Source: Deltaproteobacteria bacterium
GTDB lineage: Bacteria; Desulfobacterota; Desulfobacteria; Desulfobacterales; Desulfosarcinaceae
Assembly: GCA_021824175.1 (NCBI GenBank)
Contig: JAKALP010000011.1
Location: forward strand, 154,836-218,835
Direction: 5' to 3'
DNA: 64,000 nucleotides
Shown: one piece after another, positions 49,841 through 59,271 of the stretch
How positions within the stretch are numbered: the stretch's first letter is position 1
Layout: the number at the start of each line of letters is the position of its first letter
Notes under the pieces: generated by a model
What the model was told of the DNA's origin: nothing
What the model saw: only the letters and a program-made list of their open reading frames with translations
Databases searched by the model: none
Program-made: the position numbers and the translations under genes

Positions 49841-50949
49841 TGCCGTAAGTACCCTCGGATAAATTCATTTTCTCCATCCTGGGGAGCCAACGCCAGACTG
49901 GTTTCAAAATAGTGCCGGGCTTGCTGGAATTCACCCGCCTTGAAATGCATGATCCCCAAGGCGCGATAGGCCGGCGCAAACCCATTGTTGATATGAATCG
50001 CCTTTTCAAAGCAGGCCATGGCCTGAGACGAATTCCCCCCCCGGCGGCTTTCTACTTCTCCAAGCAGGAAGTAGGTTTGGGCATCATCTGGCCGCGTTTC
50101 CAGGACCTTTTGGAGATCCTCGGCCGCCTGGCGCCACCATCCTCTTTTTATGGCCGCGCGCGCATCGGCGATGAGGGCCGGCCCCATGTGTACTTCATAG
50201 GACTGGAGAGCGGCGGAAGAGGGCCGGCAGTGATCAGTGGGATACCCTTTTTCTACCAACTGCCTTAACCGCGTGGACCGATGGGCCAGCTGATCTGACG
50301 CCACCTCAGTCGTGACCGACGCCCCATGGCCCCGCTCATCGGCGGCCTTCATGGCCGCCAACAAAGGAAATACTTCAGCGGGGCAATAACCCGCTTTATG
50401 GATCAAGGCCAATCCCTCTTCGTCCGCTTGCTGCTCGGCGGTTTCTCGCCACTGGGCCAAAGCATTCTGTTCATAAGGGAAGTCAGCGGCAGGTGAATTT
50501 TGGCCATCGCCGCTCGGCCCGATTTTGTGGGAAAGCATAAATGCTTTTACTCCATGACGGCGAGCGTAATGAACCATTTCATGGGCGATAATCATGGCCA
50601 GTTGGTCTTCACTGGAAGTCAGGGAAAGCATACCGGTAGAAAGACAGATCACACCGTTGGGATAGGTCGAAGCATCAGGTTGGGCCTCCTGGATGACTTT
50701 AATCGCCACCGGCTCCTGATTACTGTCCAAAAGAGGCCAGAGGCGGCCCGCGATTTGCTGCAACAGCGATATAACCTCGACATCCTCCAACAGGGCCTGA
50801 TGGGGAATTTTTTCCAATTGGGTCTTTTCGGCCAGATTTTTTAGCCTGGTTTCATGATCCCCCGCGCTGGAGTAATCCGCGGCCCATGCAGACACATGGC
50901 CACCCACCCAAAACAACAAGCCACAAAGGATGCACAAAGAATACTTCAT
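49828..50949 (-). CDS. Periplasmic M48 metalloprotease with TPR repeats (second copy)
   Basis: 373 residues from the ATG at 50949; the frame to 51054 runs into the upstream gene. Signal peptide KYSLCILCGLLFWVGGHVSAWA. Zinc site IIAHEMVHYARRHG (HEMVH) with third ligand in AEQQADEEGLALI. TPR units follow in the C-terminal 120 residues (DAQTYFLLGEVESRRGGNSSQAM). It is a BepA-like protease distinct from the one at 41813. The start overlaps the upstream stop (TGATG). Confidence 0.88.
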   Translation of the reverse strand: MKYSLCILCGLLFWVGGHVSAWAADYSSAGDHETRLKNLAEKTQLEKIPHQALLEDVEVISLLQQIAGRLWPLLDSNQEPVAIKVIQEAQPDASTYPNGVICLSTGMLSLTSSEDQLAMIIAHEMVHYARRHGVKAFMLSHKIGPSGDGQNSPAADFPYEQNALAQWRETAEQQADEEGLALIHKAGYCPAEVFPLLAAMKAADERGHGASVTTEVASDQLAHRSTRLRQLVEKGYPTDHCRPSSAALQSYEVHMGPALIADARAAIKRGWWRQAAEDLQKVLETRPDDAQTYFLLGEVESRRGGNSSQAMACFEKAIHINNGFAPAYRALGIMHFKAGEFQQARHYFETSLALAPQDGENEFIRGYLRQCSN

Positions 50950-51611
50950 CAGCCCCCCCCAGGAAAGTGCTTCAGGGTCAATTCGACCAACGCCTGGGCA
51001 CCGGCCATGCTTTGAATCTTGAGATCTTCTTTGGCGCCCTGCATGCAATACCAAACAATGTGTCCCTGGGCTTCGATCAGCGCGATACTCAACCAGGTCT
51101 TGGGTTGGGCGGTGGATTCGGTTTGATGTCCCATCACCAATACCAGCGCATCCGCGCCGGCCTTCTTCAGCAAAAGGTCCACCGGCCCCACTTCATACTC
51201 AAAGGACTCGAGCTTGGCCGGGAAAAATTGGGGGCCATAGGTGTGCAATTGGATGGAACGATTGACCGCCCGAAATAAGCGCTGGACACTCACCGCGTCA
51301 TTATCTTCGGCCAGACTAGCCTCCGCGGTTTTGACGGCAACATGTTTTGCTTCCAGGCGGCCCTTCAAAGCGCGCTGGATTTGGGCCCGGGCCTCTTGAC
51401 TGCCTTCCTCGTACGGCATCACCTTGCCATCGGACATCTCTTCGAAAAGATTGACTTCAGGGGACAGGACCAGCACGGTATGCAGGTTTTGGATGTAGGA
51501 CGAATAATCAGGGTGGCGGCGTTCCGGCGCCGCGGCGCAACCGGCAAACGCGCTTGGCAGCCAAGCCAGGAAGATGATCAGCCATAACTGTTTATTTTGC
51601 CTGCGGTCCAT
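50949..51611 (-). CDS. Putative lipoprotein, first gene of an M48 operon
   Basis: 220 residues from the ATG at 51611 (AGGGGATA upstream). Lipobox in AFAGCAA (Cys about 25). The mature part (HTVLVLSPEVNLFEEM, then GADALVLVMGHQTES and KTWLSIALIEAQGHIVWYC) resembles DUF-type lipoproteins with a CsgG/TolB-N-like fold. Function unknown. It is the leading gene of a three-gene overlapping operon. Confidence 0.7.
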   Translation of the reverse strand: MDRRQNKQLWLIIFLAWLPSAFAGCAAAPERRHPDYSSYIQNLHTVLVLSPEVNLFEEMSDGKVMPYEEGSQEARAQIQRALKGRLEAKHVAVKTAEASLAEDNDAVSVQRLFRAVNRSIQLHTYGPQFFPAKLESFEYEVGPVDLLLKKAGADALVLVMGHQTESTAQPKTWLSIALIEAQGHIVWYCMQGAKEDLKIQSMAGAQALVELTLKHFPGGG

Positions 51612-51904
51612 TATCCCCTGCGAAATGCTGTGAATCACTGGGTAAGGGTTGCAGCAAGTTTCAAGCCAAGGCGTTTTCTGGCTGATATTATAATTAATTC
51701 CAATTTGTTATAGCAGAAGTGACAACGGATATCAGACCGGCTTGCCAAATAAAGGCCTGGCGCCTGACAAATTTCCGTCAACACATTGAACCCAAAATTT
51801 TAAGGATGAACCTAATTGACTTTGAAGCAAGGTTAAGTATATTTTGGGCGGTTTTCTTGGGAGAGGATAACCGTTTTAATAATTTTCAAATGGAGGAGTG
51901 TGTT

Positions 51905-52126
51905 ATGAAAAAGGCTATTTTTATAATCCTGGCGCTGGCGTTCATTACTGGCTGTGGCCAAAGCGCGGTCAGGTCGGAGTACTGGGACCACGACACCATG
52001 TACAAGAGCTGGGACCACATGATTTACAGCTGGTACGGGTATCGCCATCCAACGGCCGCCGATAATCAGAAATCGGTAGAGCAAGGGTGGTGGGGTATCG
52101 AGGTACCTTATGTTCCTGGCCAGTAG
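51905..52126 (+). CDS. Small lipoprotein, 73 residues
   Basis: Start at the ATG at 51905 with GGAGG upstream; the frame back to 51719 is not needed. Signal and lipobox: IFIILALAFITGCGQ (Cys about 17). The short mature part is rich in Trp, Tyr and His (EYWDHDTMYKSWDHMIYSWYGYRH) and ends VEQGWWGIEVPYVPGQ. Not recognised; probably an outer-membrane lipoprotein of sulfate reducers. Followed by a strong terminator. Confidence 0.75.
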   Translation: MKKAIFIILALAFITGCGQSAVRSEYWDHDTMYKSWDHMIYSWYGYRHPTAADNQKSVEQGWWGIEVPYVPGQ

Positions 52127-52150
52127 CACCCTGGCCTCACAAATTTTTGA

Positions 52151-52190
52151 AAACCGGGCAGCCATTGATCAGCTGCCCGGTTTGTTTATT
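52151..52190 (+). terminator. Terminator of the 73-residue lipoprotein gene
   Basis: AAACCGGGCAGC (52151-52162) and its exact reverse complement (52172-52183) flank a 9-base loop; TTTGTTTATT follows. The last codons of the convergent gene lie within the hairpin. Confidence 0.8.
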
Positions 52191-52408
52191 GAATCTTTGT
52201 TTTTTTGATCATCGCCTTTCTTTTCCGGCGCCGGCTTGACCATAACCTGCTGCCACAAGTCAACCAGCCCCTCCTCTTCCCGTGTGCCTGACTTTAGTTT
52301 CAGACCCAGCTGCAGAAGCCACAACACCAGCCATCCGCCCCCGATCAAGGCCACGATGGTCAACACCATAATTCCTAAATTTTCAAGGATATCAGATATA
52401 AACCGCAT
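52169..52408 (-). CDS. Small membrane protein, 79 residues
   Basis: The ATG at 52408 has GAGAGG at a good distance. One N-terminal span (GIMVLTIVALIGGGWLVLWLL, about 12-32) is followed by a charged tail (KPAPEKKGDDQKNKDSINK). Its function is unknown. Its 3' end lies in the terminator of the convergent lipoprotein gene. Confidence 0.6.
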   Translation of the reverse strand: MRFISDILENLGIMVLTIVALIGGGWLVLWLLQLGLKLKSGTREEEGLVDLWQQVMVKPAPEKKGDDQKNKDSINKPGS

Positions 52409-52680
52409 GGAACCTCTCGAACATGACGCTGGTGAACATTAAACTTGACTTCGCGGTGAAACCGCCACTTCCCCCACCTTCATGCTATTCATAAAATATT
52501 CCCTCGCCGCGCTCAAGTACTGTCTGAAAAGACAGCACAAATCTCAATCTCCGCCGGAGACCGATAGGCGCAATGCCCCCCTTTTTCTATGCACAGTTGC
52601 TTCTTGCATTACGATTATTATTATCCCATGCTTTCTGAAACGGTGAGTTTCCCAATAACCAACAATCGAGGAAGATACCG

Positions 52681-53697
52681 ATGATGCTGATCGATCGTTT
52701 TATAGAGCGAGGCAAACAATTTCTTGGCTGCAAATACCCCATCCTGTGCGGTGCCATGACTTGGGTGAGCGATCCACAACTGGTCAGCGCCATAGGCAAT
52801 GCCGGCGGCTTTGGGCTTTTGGCCGGCGGCAATATGCCAGTGGAAACTTTGCGCGCCCAGATTGCCGAAACCAGCCGCTTGACGCCCCATCCCTTTGGCG
52901 TCAATGTCATCACCTTGGCGCCGGCGTACAAGGAACATCTCAAAATCATCTGCGATTCAGGCGTGCAGTTCATTGTTTTTGCCGGCGGCATACCTAAAAG
53001 AAATGAGATCCAACAGGCCAAAAGCTGCGGGGCCAAAGTGATCTGTTTTGCTTCCACTGAACCTTTGGCCATGATGCAGATCGAACGCGGCGCCGATGCT
53101 CTGATGCTCGAAGGTTCCGAGGCGGGCGGACATATCGGACCAGTGGCGCTGTCCGTGTTGATCCAACAAATTTTATTTCAGGTGGACACTGTTCCGATCT
53201 TTATTGCCGGCGGTATTGCCACTGGCCGTATGATGGCTCACCTGCTCATGATGGGAGCCGCCGGTATCCAGATGGGCACCCGCTTTGTGATGTCCCAAGA
53301 GTGCGTGGCCCATCCCAATTTCAAGGAAGCATTCGCCCGGGCCAAAGCCAAGGATGCCATCGCTGCCCCGCAGTTCGACGGTCGCTTGCCGGTCATCCCC
53401 GTAAGAGCGCTCAAGAACGACGGCACCCTAGAATTCAGTAAGCTCCAGCTTGAACTTCTTCACAAACTGGACGAAGGCACCATCGATCGCGAAGAAGCGC
53501 AATTTGAAGTAGAGCGTTTCTGGGTGGGGGCTCTGCGGCGGGCGGTCATCGAAGGCGATGTGGCCAAAGGCTCATTGATGGCTGGTCAATCCGTGGGACT
53601 GGTTAATAGAATCATGCCCCTGCAAGCCATCATGGATGAGATGGTCAATGATGCCGAAGCCGAGCTCCAGCGGCTGCGAAAAATCATGAAAGAATAA
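52681..53697 (+). CDS. Nitronate monooxygenase-family FMN enzyme
   Basis: 338 residues behind AGGAAG. A TIM-barrel FMN protein of the 2-nitropropane dioxygenase/FabK family: PILCGAMTWVSDPQLVSAI at the start, the active-site His in LEGSEAGGHIG, and the phosphate loop in IFIAGGIATGR and GAAGIQMGTRF. It could oxidise alkyl nitronates or be an enoyl-ACP reductase-like (FabK) enzyme; sequence alone does not decide. It stands alone. Confidence 0.85.
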   Translation: MMLIDRFIERGKQFLGCKYPILCGAMTWVSDPQLVSAIGNAGGFGLLAGGNMPVETLRAQIAETSRLTPHPFGVNVITLAPAYKEHLKIICDSGVQFIVFAGGIPKRNEIQQAKSCGAKVICFASTEPLAMMQIERGADALMLEGSEAGGHIGPVALSVLIQQILFQVDTVPIFIAGGIATGRMMAHLLMMGAAGIQMGTRFVMSQECVAHPNFKEAFARAKAKDAIAAPQFDGRLPVIPVRALKNDGTLEFSKLQLELLHKLDEGTIDREEAQFEVERFWVGALRRAVIEGDVAKGSLMAGQSVGLVNRIMPLQAIMDEMVNDAEAELQRLRKIMKE

Positions 53698-53748
53698 TCC
53701 CAGGGCAGGTGCATAAGCGCTTTTTGATGGAATTAAACCAAATGGGTT

Positions 53749-55578
53749 TCAATTCTTCCCTTTGTGGACGTACATCTCGCACCGCTGGCAGTCGAAAATC
53801 AGATGATAGGTACGGGCGCCATCGTTTAGTATCCAAGGCTCTTTCGGGGCAGCGGCCTGCCGGGTGAAGCGCGGGCAGGCATCGAGTTGATAGCGCAAGC
53901 AGTATTTGGTGGTCATGAGGCGCGTACCAGAGGCATCGACGCCAGCTTCCAAAGCGGATTCGCGAACGATTGCGCCATGGCGGGAGTAGAAGCGTTGCGC
54001 ATAGGTGTTTAAGACATTGGCGCGATAATCCATTTCTTTCTCCGGGTAGGGCGTTGTATTCGGGACAACCGCATAGATCCATCGCGGATATTCTTCCAGA
54101 CGCGTGCGCGTAAGCTGCTCCAGGGTCTCTCGCCGCAATTGATTCAGGGTACTCAGAGGCAAAAACCCCGGAGACTCGGGGAAGATAGAAAGTTCTTCGA
54201 GCCTATAAATAGTATTTCCAAGGCTGGACAGTTGGGCTGCCGTCTGGCCGCGAACAGTCTCCGGATTACGGGCCGCTTCATAAGAGACATCAAACGTCAC
54301 CATCGCTTGGTGACCATCTTCATCGGTAGCCTCAAGGCTAATTTGATGCTCATTCTGCCGGAACCGCAGAGTGACACCGATTCGCCGAATGCCGGTAGGC
54401 TTCTCCAGTCTTCGCAGAAATTCATGATCGCGATTGCGATAGAGCCGCATTCCAATTTCCAAGCCTTCCATGCTGCTGGGATAGATACGGTCCTGCGCCA
54501 CCCGGTTGACCCTGAAGCCGGCCAATACCCCCGAAGAAGTAAAGAAACAAAGCCCATCCCCGTTTCTCAAACCCTCCCCTTGCATGCGGAAGAATCCATC
54601 TCCCTTGCCCGTGACCGTCCCCACCGCCTTGCCAGTGGACTTGGGCGTATCCATGGCGCCCACTTTCTCTTTGCGCCCGTGGATGAAATAACGGGTGTAG
54701 CCGCGATTAAAGGTCCGGTTCAGGTCCGGATCAAAGGAAAGAATTGTTTTGCCAGAACTGGCGCGGCAATGTTGGGGGCTTCCGGCAATGAACCGATCAA
54801 TCTCCTGCCGAAACGCGGCCGTAACATTTTTGATGTGGGCCTCATCCTTGTATCTGCCCTCGATCTTGAAGGAGGTGATGCCCGCCGCGACCAAATCAGG
54901 GATCATCCCGCTCAGATTCAAATCTTTTAAAGAGAGAAGATATTTATTCTCCACGATCCGGCGGCCTTCGCCGTCACTTAGGGTATAACGATGGCGGCAG
55001 GGCTGGGCGCACACGCCGCGGTTGCCGCTTCTCTGGCAAAGGGCTTGGCTCATGTAGCATTGCCCGCTATACGAGACGCACAACGCGCCGTGGACAAAGC
55101 ATTCCAGCTCCAGCGTGGTTTGGGCGCGAATAACACGGATTTCTTCGAAAGAGAGTTCGCGTGCCAGAATCACCCGGCGAAAGCCCACAGCTTCGAGGAA
55201 CTTCACCTTTTCAGAGGTAGTATTGTGCATCTGGGTGCTGGCGATGAGCGGGATGGGCGGCAAATCGCACTCCAGCAGCCCCAAATCCTGGATGATCAAA
55301 CCGTCTGCGCCGGAATCATATATTTGTCGAATTAAATCCAGTGCGGACGGAATCTCTTCATTCGTCAAAATGGTATTGAGCGCCACATAGACTCTGGCCG
55401 CAAACTGGTGGGCATAATGGACCAGCCCGGCAATATCCGCGATGGAATTGCCGGCCGCGGCCCTGGCGCTGAAGCGGGGCGCACCGATATAAACGGCATC
55501 GGCGCCGTGATCAATGGCCGCCTTGCCGATTTGGGCATTGCCAGCCGGAGCCAAAAGTTCAAGAGGGATGCCCTTCAT
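53749..55578 (-). CDS. U32-family peptidase (RlhA/YhbU type)
   Basis: 609 residues. A TIM-like barrel starts LELLAPAGNAQIGKAAI and the U32 signature is complete: ECFVHGALCVSYSGQCYMS (about 163-181), with further cysteines (CQRSGNRGVCAQPCRH) for a probable Fe-S cluster. Residues beyond 380 contain the DUF3656-like region. Relatives hydroxylate 23S rRNA (RlhA) or tRNA (TrhP) rather than cut peptides. The start overlaps the upstream N-hydrolase stop by 4 bp. Confidence 0.88.
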   Translation of the reverse strand: MKGIPLELLAPAGNAQIGKAAIDHGADAVYIGAPRFSARAAAGNSIADIAGLVHYAHQFAARVYVALNTILTNEEIPSALDLIRQIYDSGADGLIIQDLGLLECDLPPIPLIASTQMHNTTSEKVKFLEAVGFRRVILARELSFEEIRVIRAQTTLELECFVHGALCVSYSGQCYMSQALCQRSGNRGVCAQPCRHRYTLSDGEGRRIVENKYLLSLKDLNLSGMIPDLVAAGITSFKIEGRYKDEAHIKNVTAAFRQEIDRFIAGSPQHCRASSGKTILSFDPDLNRTFNRGYTRYFIHGRKEKVGAMDTPKSTGKAVGTVTGKGDGFFRMQGEGLRNGDGLCFFTSSGVLAGFRVNRVAQDRIYPSSMEGLEIGMRLYRNRDHEFLRRLEKPTGIRRIGVTLRFRQNEHQISLEATDEDGHQAMVTFDVSYEAARNPETVRGQTAAQLSSLGNTIYRLEELSIFPESPGFLPLSTLNQLRRETLEQLTRTRLEEYPRWIYAVVPNTTPYPEKEMDYRANVLNTYAQRFYSRHGAIVRESALEAGVDASGTRLMTTKYCLRYQLDACPRFTRQAAAPKEPWILNDGARTYHLIFDCQRCEMYVHKGKN

Positions 55579-56009
55579 GGATGGCAGTTCTTCCTTAAAA
55601 GAAACTCCCGGATAATCTCCTTGGCCTGGTCCAAGGTTGCATATTCCTGGGTAACAATTTCTTTGCTTCCGGCGATCATGGCGGAAAGGGGCCTGTCAGG
55701 ATTTGGCCGAAAGAGCGCCAACACCGGTTTGCCCAAGGCGCAGGCCCAGCCCAGCTCGTAGCCCACCCCAAGGGATGGCATGGTCACCTCGGCCACCACC
55801 AGATCGCAAGCGCTCAGCCAGGCCATGTCACGGTCGTGGATATAGTAATCATCCGGGCCGTCGTCACCGGCTTGGGTCAGCTTCGTATCGCCGACATGCT
55901 CGGTAAGCACGGTTCCAAAGGTGCGAAGAAATTCGATCATCGCGTGATAGCGCGCGGCATCGTCCCGCCCGCCCCGGATCGCTCCGGCAAAATAGATTTT
56001 CAAAGTCAT
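55575..56009 (-). CDS. 2'-deoxynucleoside 5'-phosphate N-hydrolase-like (DNPH1/RCL) protein
   Basis: 144 residues from the ATG at 56009. It has the nucleoside 2-deoxyribosyltransferase fold and the whole pattern of DNPH1: FAGAIRGGRDD (phosphate loop), FGTVLTEHVG, DLVVAEVTMPSLGVGYELGWA with the catalytic Glu, and RPLSAMIAGS. DNPH1 cleaves the N-glycosidic bond of modified dNMPs such as hydroxymethyl-dUMP, cleaning the nucleotide pool. Overlaps the U32 gene (ATGA). Deoxyribosyltransferase activity is the alternative. Confidence 0.82.
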   Translation of the reverse strand: MTLKIYFAGAIRGGRDDAARYHAMIEFLRTFGTVLTEHVGDTKLTQAGDDGPDDYYIHDRDMAWLSACDLVVAEVTMPSLGVGYELGWACALGKPVLALFRPNPDRPLSAMIAGSKEIVTQEYATLDQAKEIIREFLLRKNCHP

Positions 56010-56087
56010 CACTCCAGATTGATCCGCGCCAGCCAATGATGGGCCGCGCGGATTTCAGCGCAGCCGGGATCGGAAGGCTTTGCGCAG

Positions 56088-56489
56088 TTATTGCACTTTG
56101 GCCTTGGGAACACCCAATTGATCAAGGAGGCTCACGATACTCTGCTTGTCCAGGAAGCCCATGTGGCGGCTCACCTCCTTGCCGTCCTTGTCGAAAAAAA
56201 TCTGGGTGGGAATGGCCTGAATGCCGAAGCGTTGGGCCTGGTCGCGGTGCTCCCACACATCGATGAAGATGATCGAGGCGCGACCGGCATACTCTTTTTG
56301 CAGCTCTGCGATTATGGGGGCCATCATCTTGCAGGGGATGCATTTGGTGGCGCCCAGATCCAGCATGGTGACCTGGCCGGGTGTGGGCACGAGCGGGATG
56401 GGGCCCTCAGATTCGGCGGCCCAGGCGGAAGGTGTCAGACAGCAGACCAACAATATTAATACCCACAAACCACGATGCATGCTTTGCAT
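56088..56489 (-). CDS. Exported thioredoxin-like protein (CIPC)
   Basis: 133 residues with a signal peptide (WVLILLVCCLTPSAWA), so it acts in the periplasm. A thioredoxin fold follows: active site ATKCIPCKMM (Cys 50 and 53), FIDVWEH and the cis-Pro in IQAIPTQIFFD. It closes the minus-strand arsenic/thiol cluster and would receive electrons through CcdA encoded upstream. The start could also be the ATG 3 codons later. Confidence 0.87.
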   Translation of the reverse strand: MQSMHRGLWVLILLVCCLTPSAWAAESEGPIPLVPTPGQVTMLDLGATKCIPCKMMAPIIAELQKEYAGRASIIFIDVWEHRDQAQRFGIQAIPTQIFFDKDGKEVSRHMGFLDKQSIVSLLDQLGVPKAKVQ

Positions 56490-56566
56490 AACCGCTTTCT
56501 TCCTTTCCTCAACTCGAAATCAAAGTCTCCATTTACTATCCAATGTCGTTTACTCGAAAGTCGAAT

Positions 56567-57925
56567 CTATCTTCCATTCAGAGCTGCGCACCAGCGCATG
56601 GCCGCCATCTGCACCGGGTCCCAGGGGCTGGAGAGCGGCGGTGTGTAGGCCAGATCCAGATCCGCCATGGCCTCCATGGACATCTGGTGAAACAGAGCCG
56701 TGGCCACGATGTCGACGCGCTTGGAGATCTCGGCCGCGTGGTGGCCCACCATCTGGGCCCCCAGCAGCCGGACCGTGCGCCGTTCGCCTGTGATACGGAT
56801 CAAAATCTCCGTGGCGCCGGGGTAGTACACCTTATGATCCCAGGTGGTCAGGCTTACGGTCAATGGGTCGAAGCCCGCCGCCGTTGCCTCCTTGTCACGC
56901 AATCCAGTGCGGGCCGCCACCCGGTCAAACACCTTGACCACCTGGGTGCCTAGGGAGCCCTCGAATTGCCGCTGGCCGCCGAGCATGTTCTCCCCAGCCA
57001 CGCGGCCCTGCTTGTGGGCCGTGGTGCCCAGGGGCATGTAGAGATGGGTTTGCAGTAAGCGGTGCCAGGTATGCACGCAATCACCGGCAGCCCAGATATC
57101 AGCGACACCGGTGGCCATGGTGCGATCCACCGCGATGGCGCGGCTCGCGCCCAGGCCGATACCGGCGGTTTGGGCCAGCGCCGTGGCCGGCTTTGCGCCC
57201 GAGGCCACGATCACCAGGTCGGCTGCGTGCGTTTCTCCGGTGGCAGTGGTTACCGCGAGCTCGCCCTGGTCGCGCCCAATGGATTGGGCTGCCTGGCCCG
57301 TGACCACGCGCACCCCTTTGGCCAGCAGCTCTTTCCGGATGACCTGACCCAGCTCCAGGTCCAGGGTGGTAAGTACTTCCGGGGCGAACTCCAGCAGGGT
57401 CACCTCCATGTGCCGACGGGTCAGGGCATCCGCCATTTCCAGTCCGATGTAACCTCCGCCGATCACCACGGCGCGGCGCGTTTTGTTATGCTCGATGTAT
57501 TGCCTCACGGTAAAGCTGTCGGCCATCCAACGCAGGAAGAAGACGCCGGGAGTGTCCAAACCCTGGATGGGCGGCCGGGCCGATTCGGCGCCCGTGCCGA
57601 TGAGCAGCCGGTCATAGGGCACGGCCTTAACTTCGCCATTTGGTGCGGTCATTTGGACGATCTTGGCTTGGGCGTCGATTTTCTCGGCCCGGTGGTCGAG
57701 CAGTAAATGGATGCCATGGCTTTCGATCTCCTGAATCGTGCGGTGGGCAAGAGTGCGCCAGTCAGCCACTTCACCACTCAGGTAGAACGGTAGGCCGCAG
57801 ATGCTAAAGTTGGGGTAAGCGTCGGCCGCGGCCAAGGTCACTTGGGCCTGGGCATCCAGCTGTTTGATGCGCAAGGCGGCGCTTATGCCGGCGTCGCTGG
57901 CACCGATGATAAGCATACAGGTCAT
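56567..57925 (-). CDS. FAD-dependent disulfide oxidoreductase (CoA-disulfide reductase/NADH oxidase type)
   Basis: 452 residues. FAD loop MLIIGASDAGISAAL at the start; redox cysteine 43 in SICGLPFYLSG as in CoA-disulfide and persulfide reductases; NAD loop VVIGGGYIGLEMADAL (about 152-167); second FAD motif ADIWAAGDC; C-terminal dimer domain from about 330. It would reduce a low-molecular-weight disulfide or polysulfide with NAD(P)H in the cytoplasm. No rhodanese domain is fused. Confidence 0.85.
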   Translation of the reverse strand: MTCMLIIGASDAGISAALRIKQLDAQAQVTLAAADAYPNFSICGLPFYLSGEVADWRTLAHRTIQEIESHGIHLLLDHRAEKIDAQAKIVQMTAPNGEVKAVPYDRLLIGTGAESARPPIQGLDTPGVFFLRWMADSFTVRQYIEHNKTRRAVVIGGGYIGLEMADALTRRHMEVTLLEFAPEVLTTLDLELGQVIRKELLAKGVRVVTGQAAQSIGRDQGELAVTTATGETHAADLVIVASGAKPATALAQTAGIGLGASRAIAVDRTMATGVADIWAAGDCVHTWHRLLQTHLYMPLGTTAHKQGRVAGENMLGGQRQFEGSLGTQVVKVFDRVAARTGLRDKEATAAGFDPLTVSLTTWDHKVYYPGATEILIRITGERRTVRLLGAQMVGHHAAEISKRVDIVATALFHQMSMEAMADLDLAYTPPLSSPWDPVQMAAMRWCAALNGR

Positions 57926-57977
57926 CTGCGTTTCCCCTTTTCAGAACTATTTCGTATACCACCTTCTTGGGTTTGTT

Positions 57978-58403
57978 CTACTCTTTCAGATATCCTTTAA
58001 TTTCCTTCTGAATATACTCCCGCAGTTGCGCTTCGTCCTCTAAGAGCGTCCATACTTGATCCAAATTTTTCCAGCGTTGCTCTTTTCCATTACTGACTTC
58101 CGATACAATCACGGATTGAGTGGTCAGCTTATAATCGTCAACAAAATGCTCATTGCCTTTTTCTTCTATGTTAATTGCCGTCATCCGTATCCTGCCGCTT
58201 TTCAATTCCTTCTCGAACCCGAATTCCACGGCTTGGCGAGTGAGTTCTTCCAGCAACGTACAAGACGGACAGCGAATTGTCCTGTGAAAATAATATACGT
58301 TGAAAGCGTGATTTTGGGTTTGCGGCGGTTCGGCATTGGCGCCGGAGAATCCGGTTACGATCAGCACAATGAAAATGATGAAAACCTTTAATTCGTTTTG
58401 CAT
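57978..58403 (-). CDS. Exported thioredoxin-like ArsF-type protein (CPSC)
   Basis: 141 residues with a signal peptide (KVFIIFIVLIVTGFSGANA) and GGAG at the start. The redox motif is RTIRCPSCTLLEEL (Cys 45 and 48), followed by a thioredoxin-like body with KLTTQSVIVSE. It resembles the small proteins annotated as ArsF-type in arsenic clusters. It is placed just after ccdA, so it is probably a CcdA-dependent periplasmic dithiol protein. The name is by resemblance only. Confidence 0.72.
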   Translation of the reverse strand: MQNELKVFIIFIVLIVTGFSGANAEPPQTQNHAFNVYYFHRTIRCPSCTLLEELTRQAVEFGFEKELKSGRIRMTAINIEEKGNEHFVDDYKLTTQSVIVSEVSNGKEQRWKNLDQVWTLLEDEAQLREYIQKEIKGYLKE

Positions 58404-58496
58404 GAATTCTCCGATAACCTGCTTTTTTTAGATTTGATAGCGCGCATGTATCATTGATCGATCGAATACCTTCATCGCCTGCAAGCACCCGGCGAT

Positions 58497-59207
58497 TCAA
58501 GCACCACCCAAAAAGGGGTTGGTTATGAAATAGATCCCCAACAGCGCAATCAGCACCCCGGCACCGCGCCGGAACCACATACTACTCTCTTGCCACGCGC
58601 TGCTTTCCATCAGCTTGCGCACCATGGCTGTGGAACTGCCGGCCACCACGATGGGCAGGCAGTGGCCCAGGGCGAACAGAACCATCATCAACGCGCCAAA
58701 AAGTACTTTTTGCTGTATTGTGACAATAGCCAGAATCGGCGCGATAAAGCCAAAGGTGCACGACCCCGAGAGAATACCATACCCCAGCCCCAATCCGAAT
58801 GCGCCGAAAACACCCCGGAAATTGAGCCGGTAGAGTAAGGAGCCGGACATGGAACAGGCCTGCACACCCAGCATGCCCAGGGCCACCCAGATCAGGACAA
58901 GGCCTACGATTACCTGCCACCAGGAGCCCACATCGCCCAGCATGCGGCCCAACAGGGCGCACACGATGCCCACCAAGGCGATGGTGATGAACAGCCCCAG
59001 CGAAAAGGCCCCCGCATACCAGACCGCCCGGCGCGGGTGGATGGCGTATTGCTGGCCCCCCACATAGGCCACGATCAAGGGTATCGATGCCATGTGGCAA
59101 GGGCTGAACAGCACGCTGACCATGCCCCATAAACAGGCACCTGCCATAGCAATTGCCGAACCAGCGCTCATCCAGTGGTTTATCGTAATGAAAAATTGGT
59201 CTAACAT
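58497..59207 (-). CDS. ccdA: Cytochrome c biogenesis/thiol transporter CcdA
   Basis: 236 residues with about six membrane spans. The transmembrane electron-carrying cysteines sit in LFSPCHMASIP (Cys 37) and SGSCTFGFIAP. CcdA/DsbD-type proteins move electrons from cytoplasmic thioredoxin to periplasmic thioredoxin-like proteins. Here the partners are probably the exported CPSC protein (93 bp downstream) and the CIPC thioredoxin. Use in cytochrome maturation is also possible. Confidence 0.9.
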   Translation of the reverse strand: MLDQFFITINHWMSAGSAIAMAGACLWGMVSVLFSPCHMASIPLIVAYVGGQQYAIHPRRAVWYAGAFSLGLFITIALVGIVCALLGRMLGDVGSWWQVIVGLVLIWVALGMLGVQACSMSGSLLYRLNFRGVFGAFGLGLGYGILSGSCTFGFIAPILAIVTIQQKVLFGALMMVLFALGHCLPIVVAGSSTAMVRKLMESSAWQESSMWFRRGAGVLIALLGIYFITNPFLGGA

Positions 59208-59271
59208 GTCCGACTATACTCCTAACTTAAATCGGTTCGGGCTGATGCCTTTGCCAAAACCCAATTGAATG

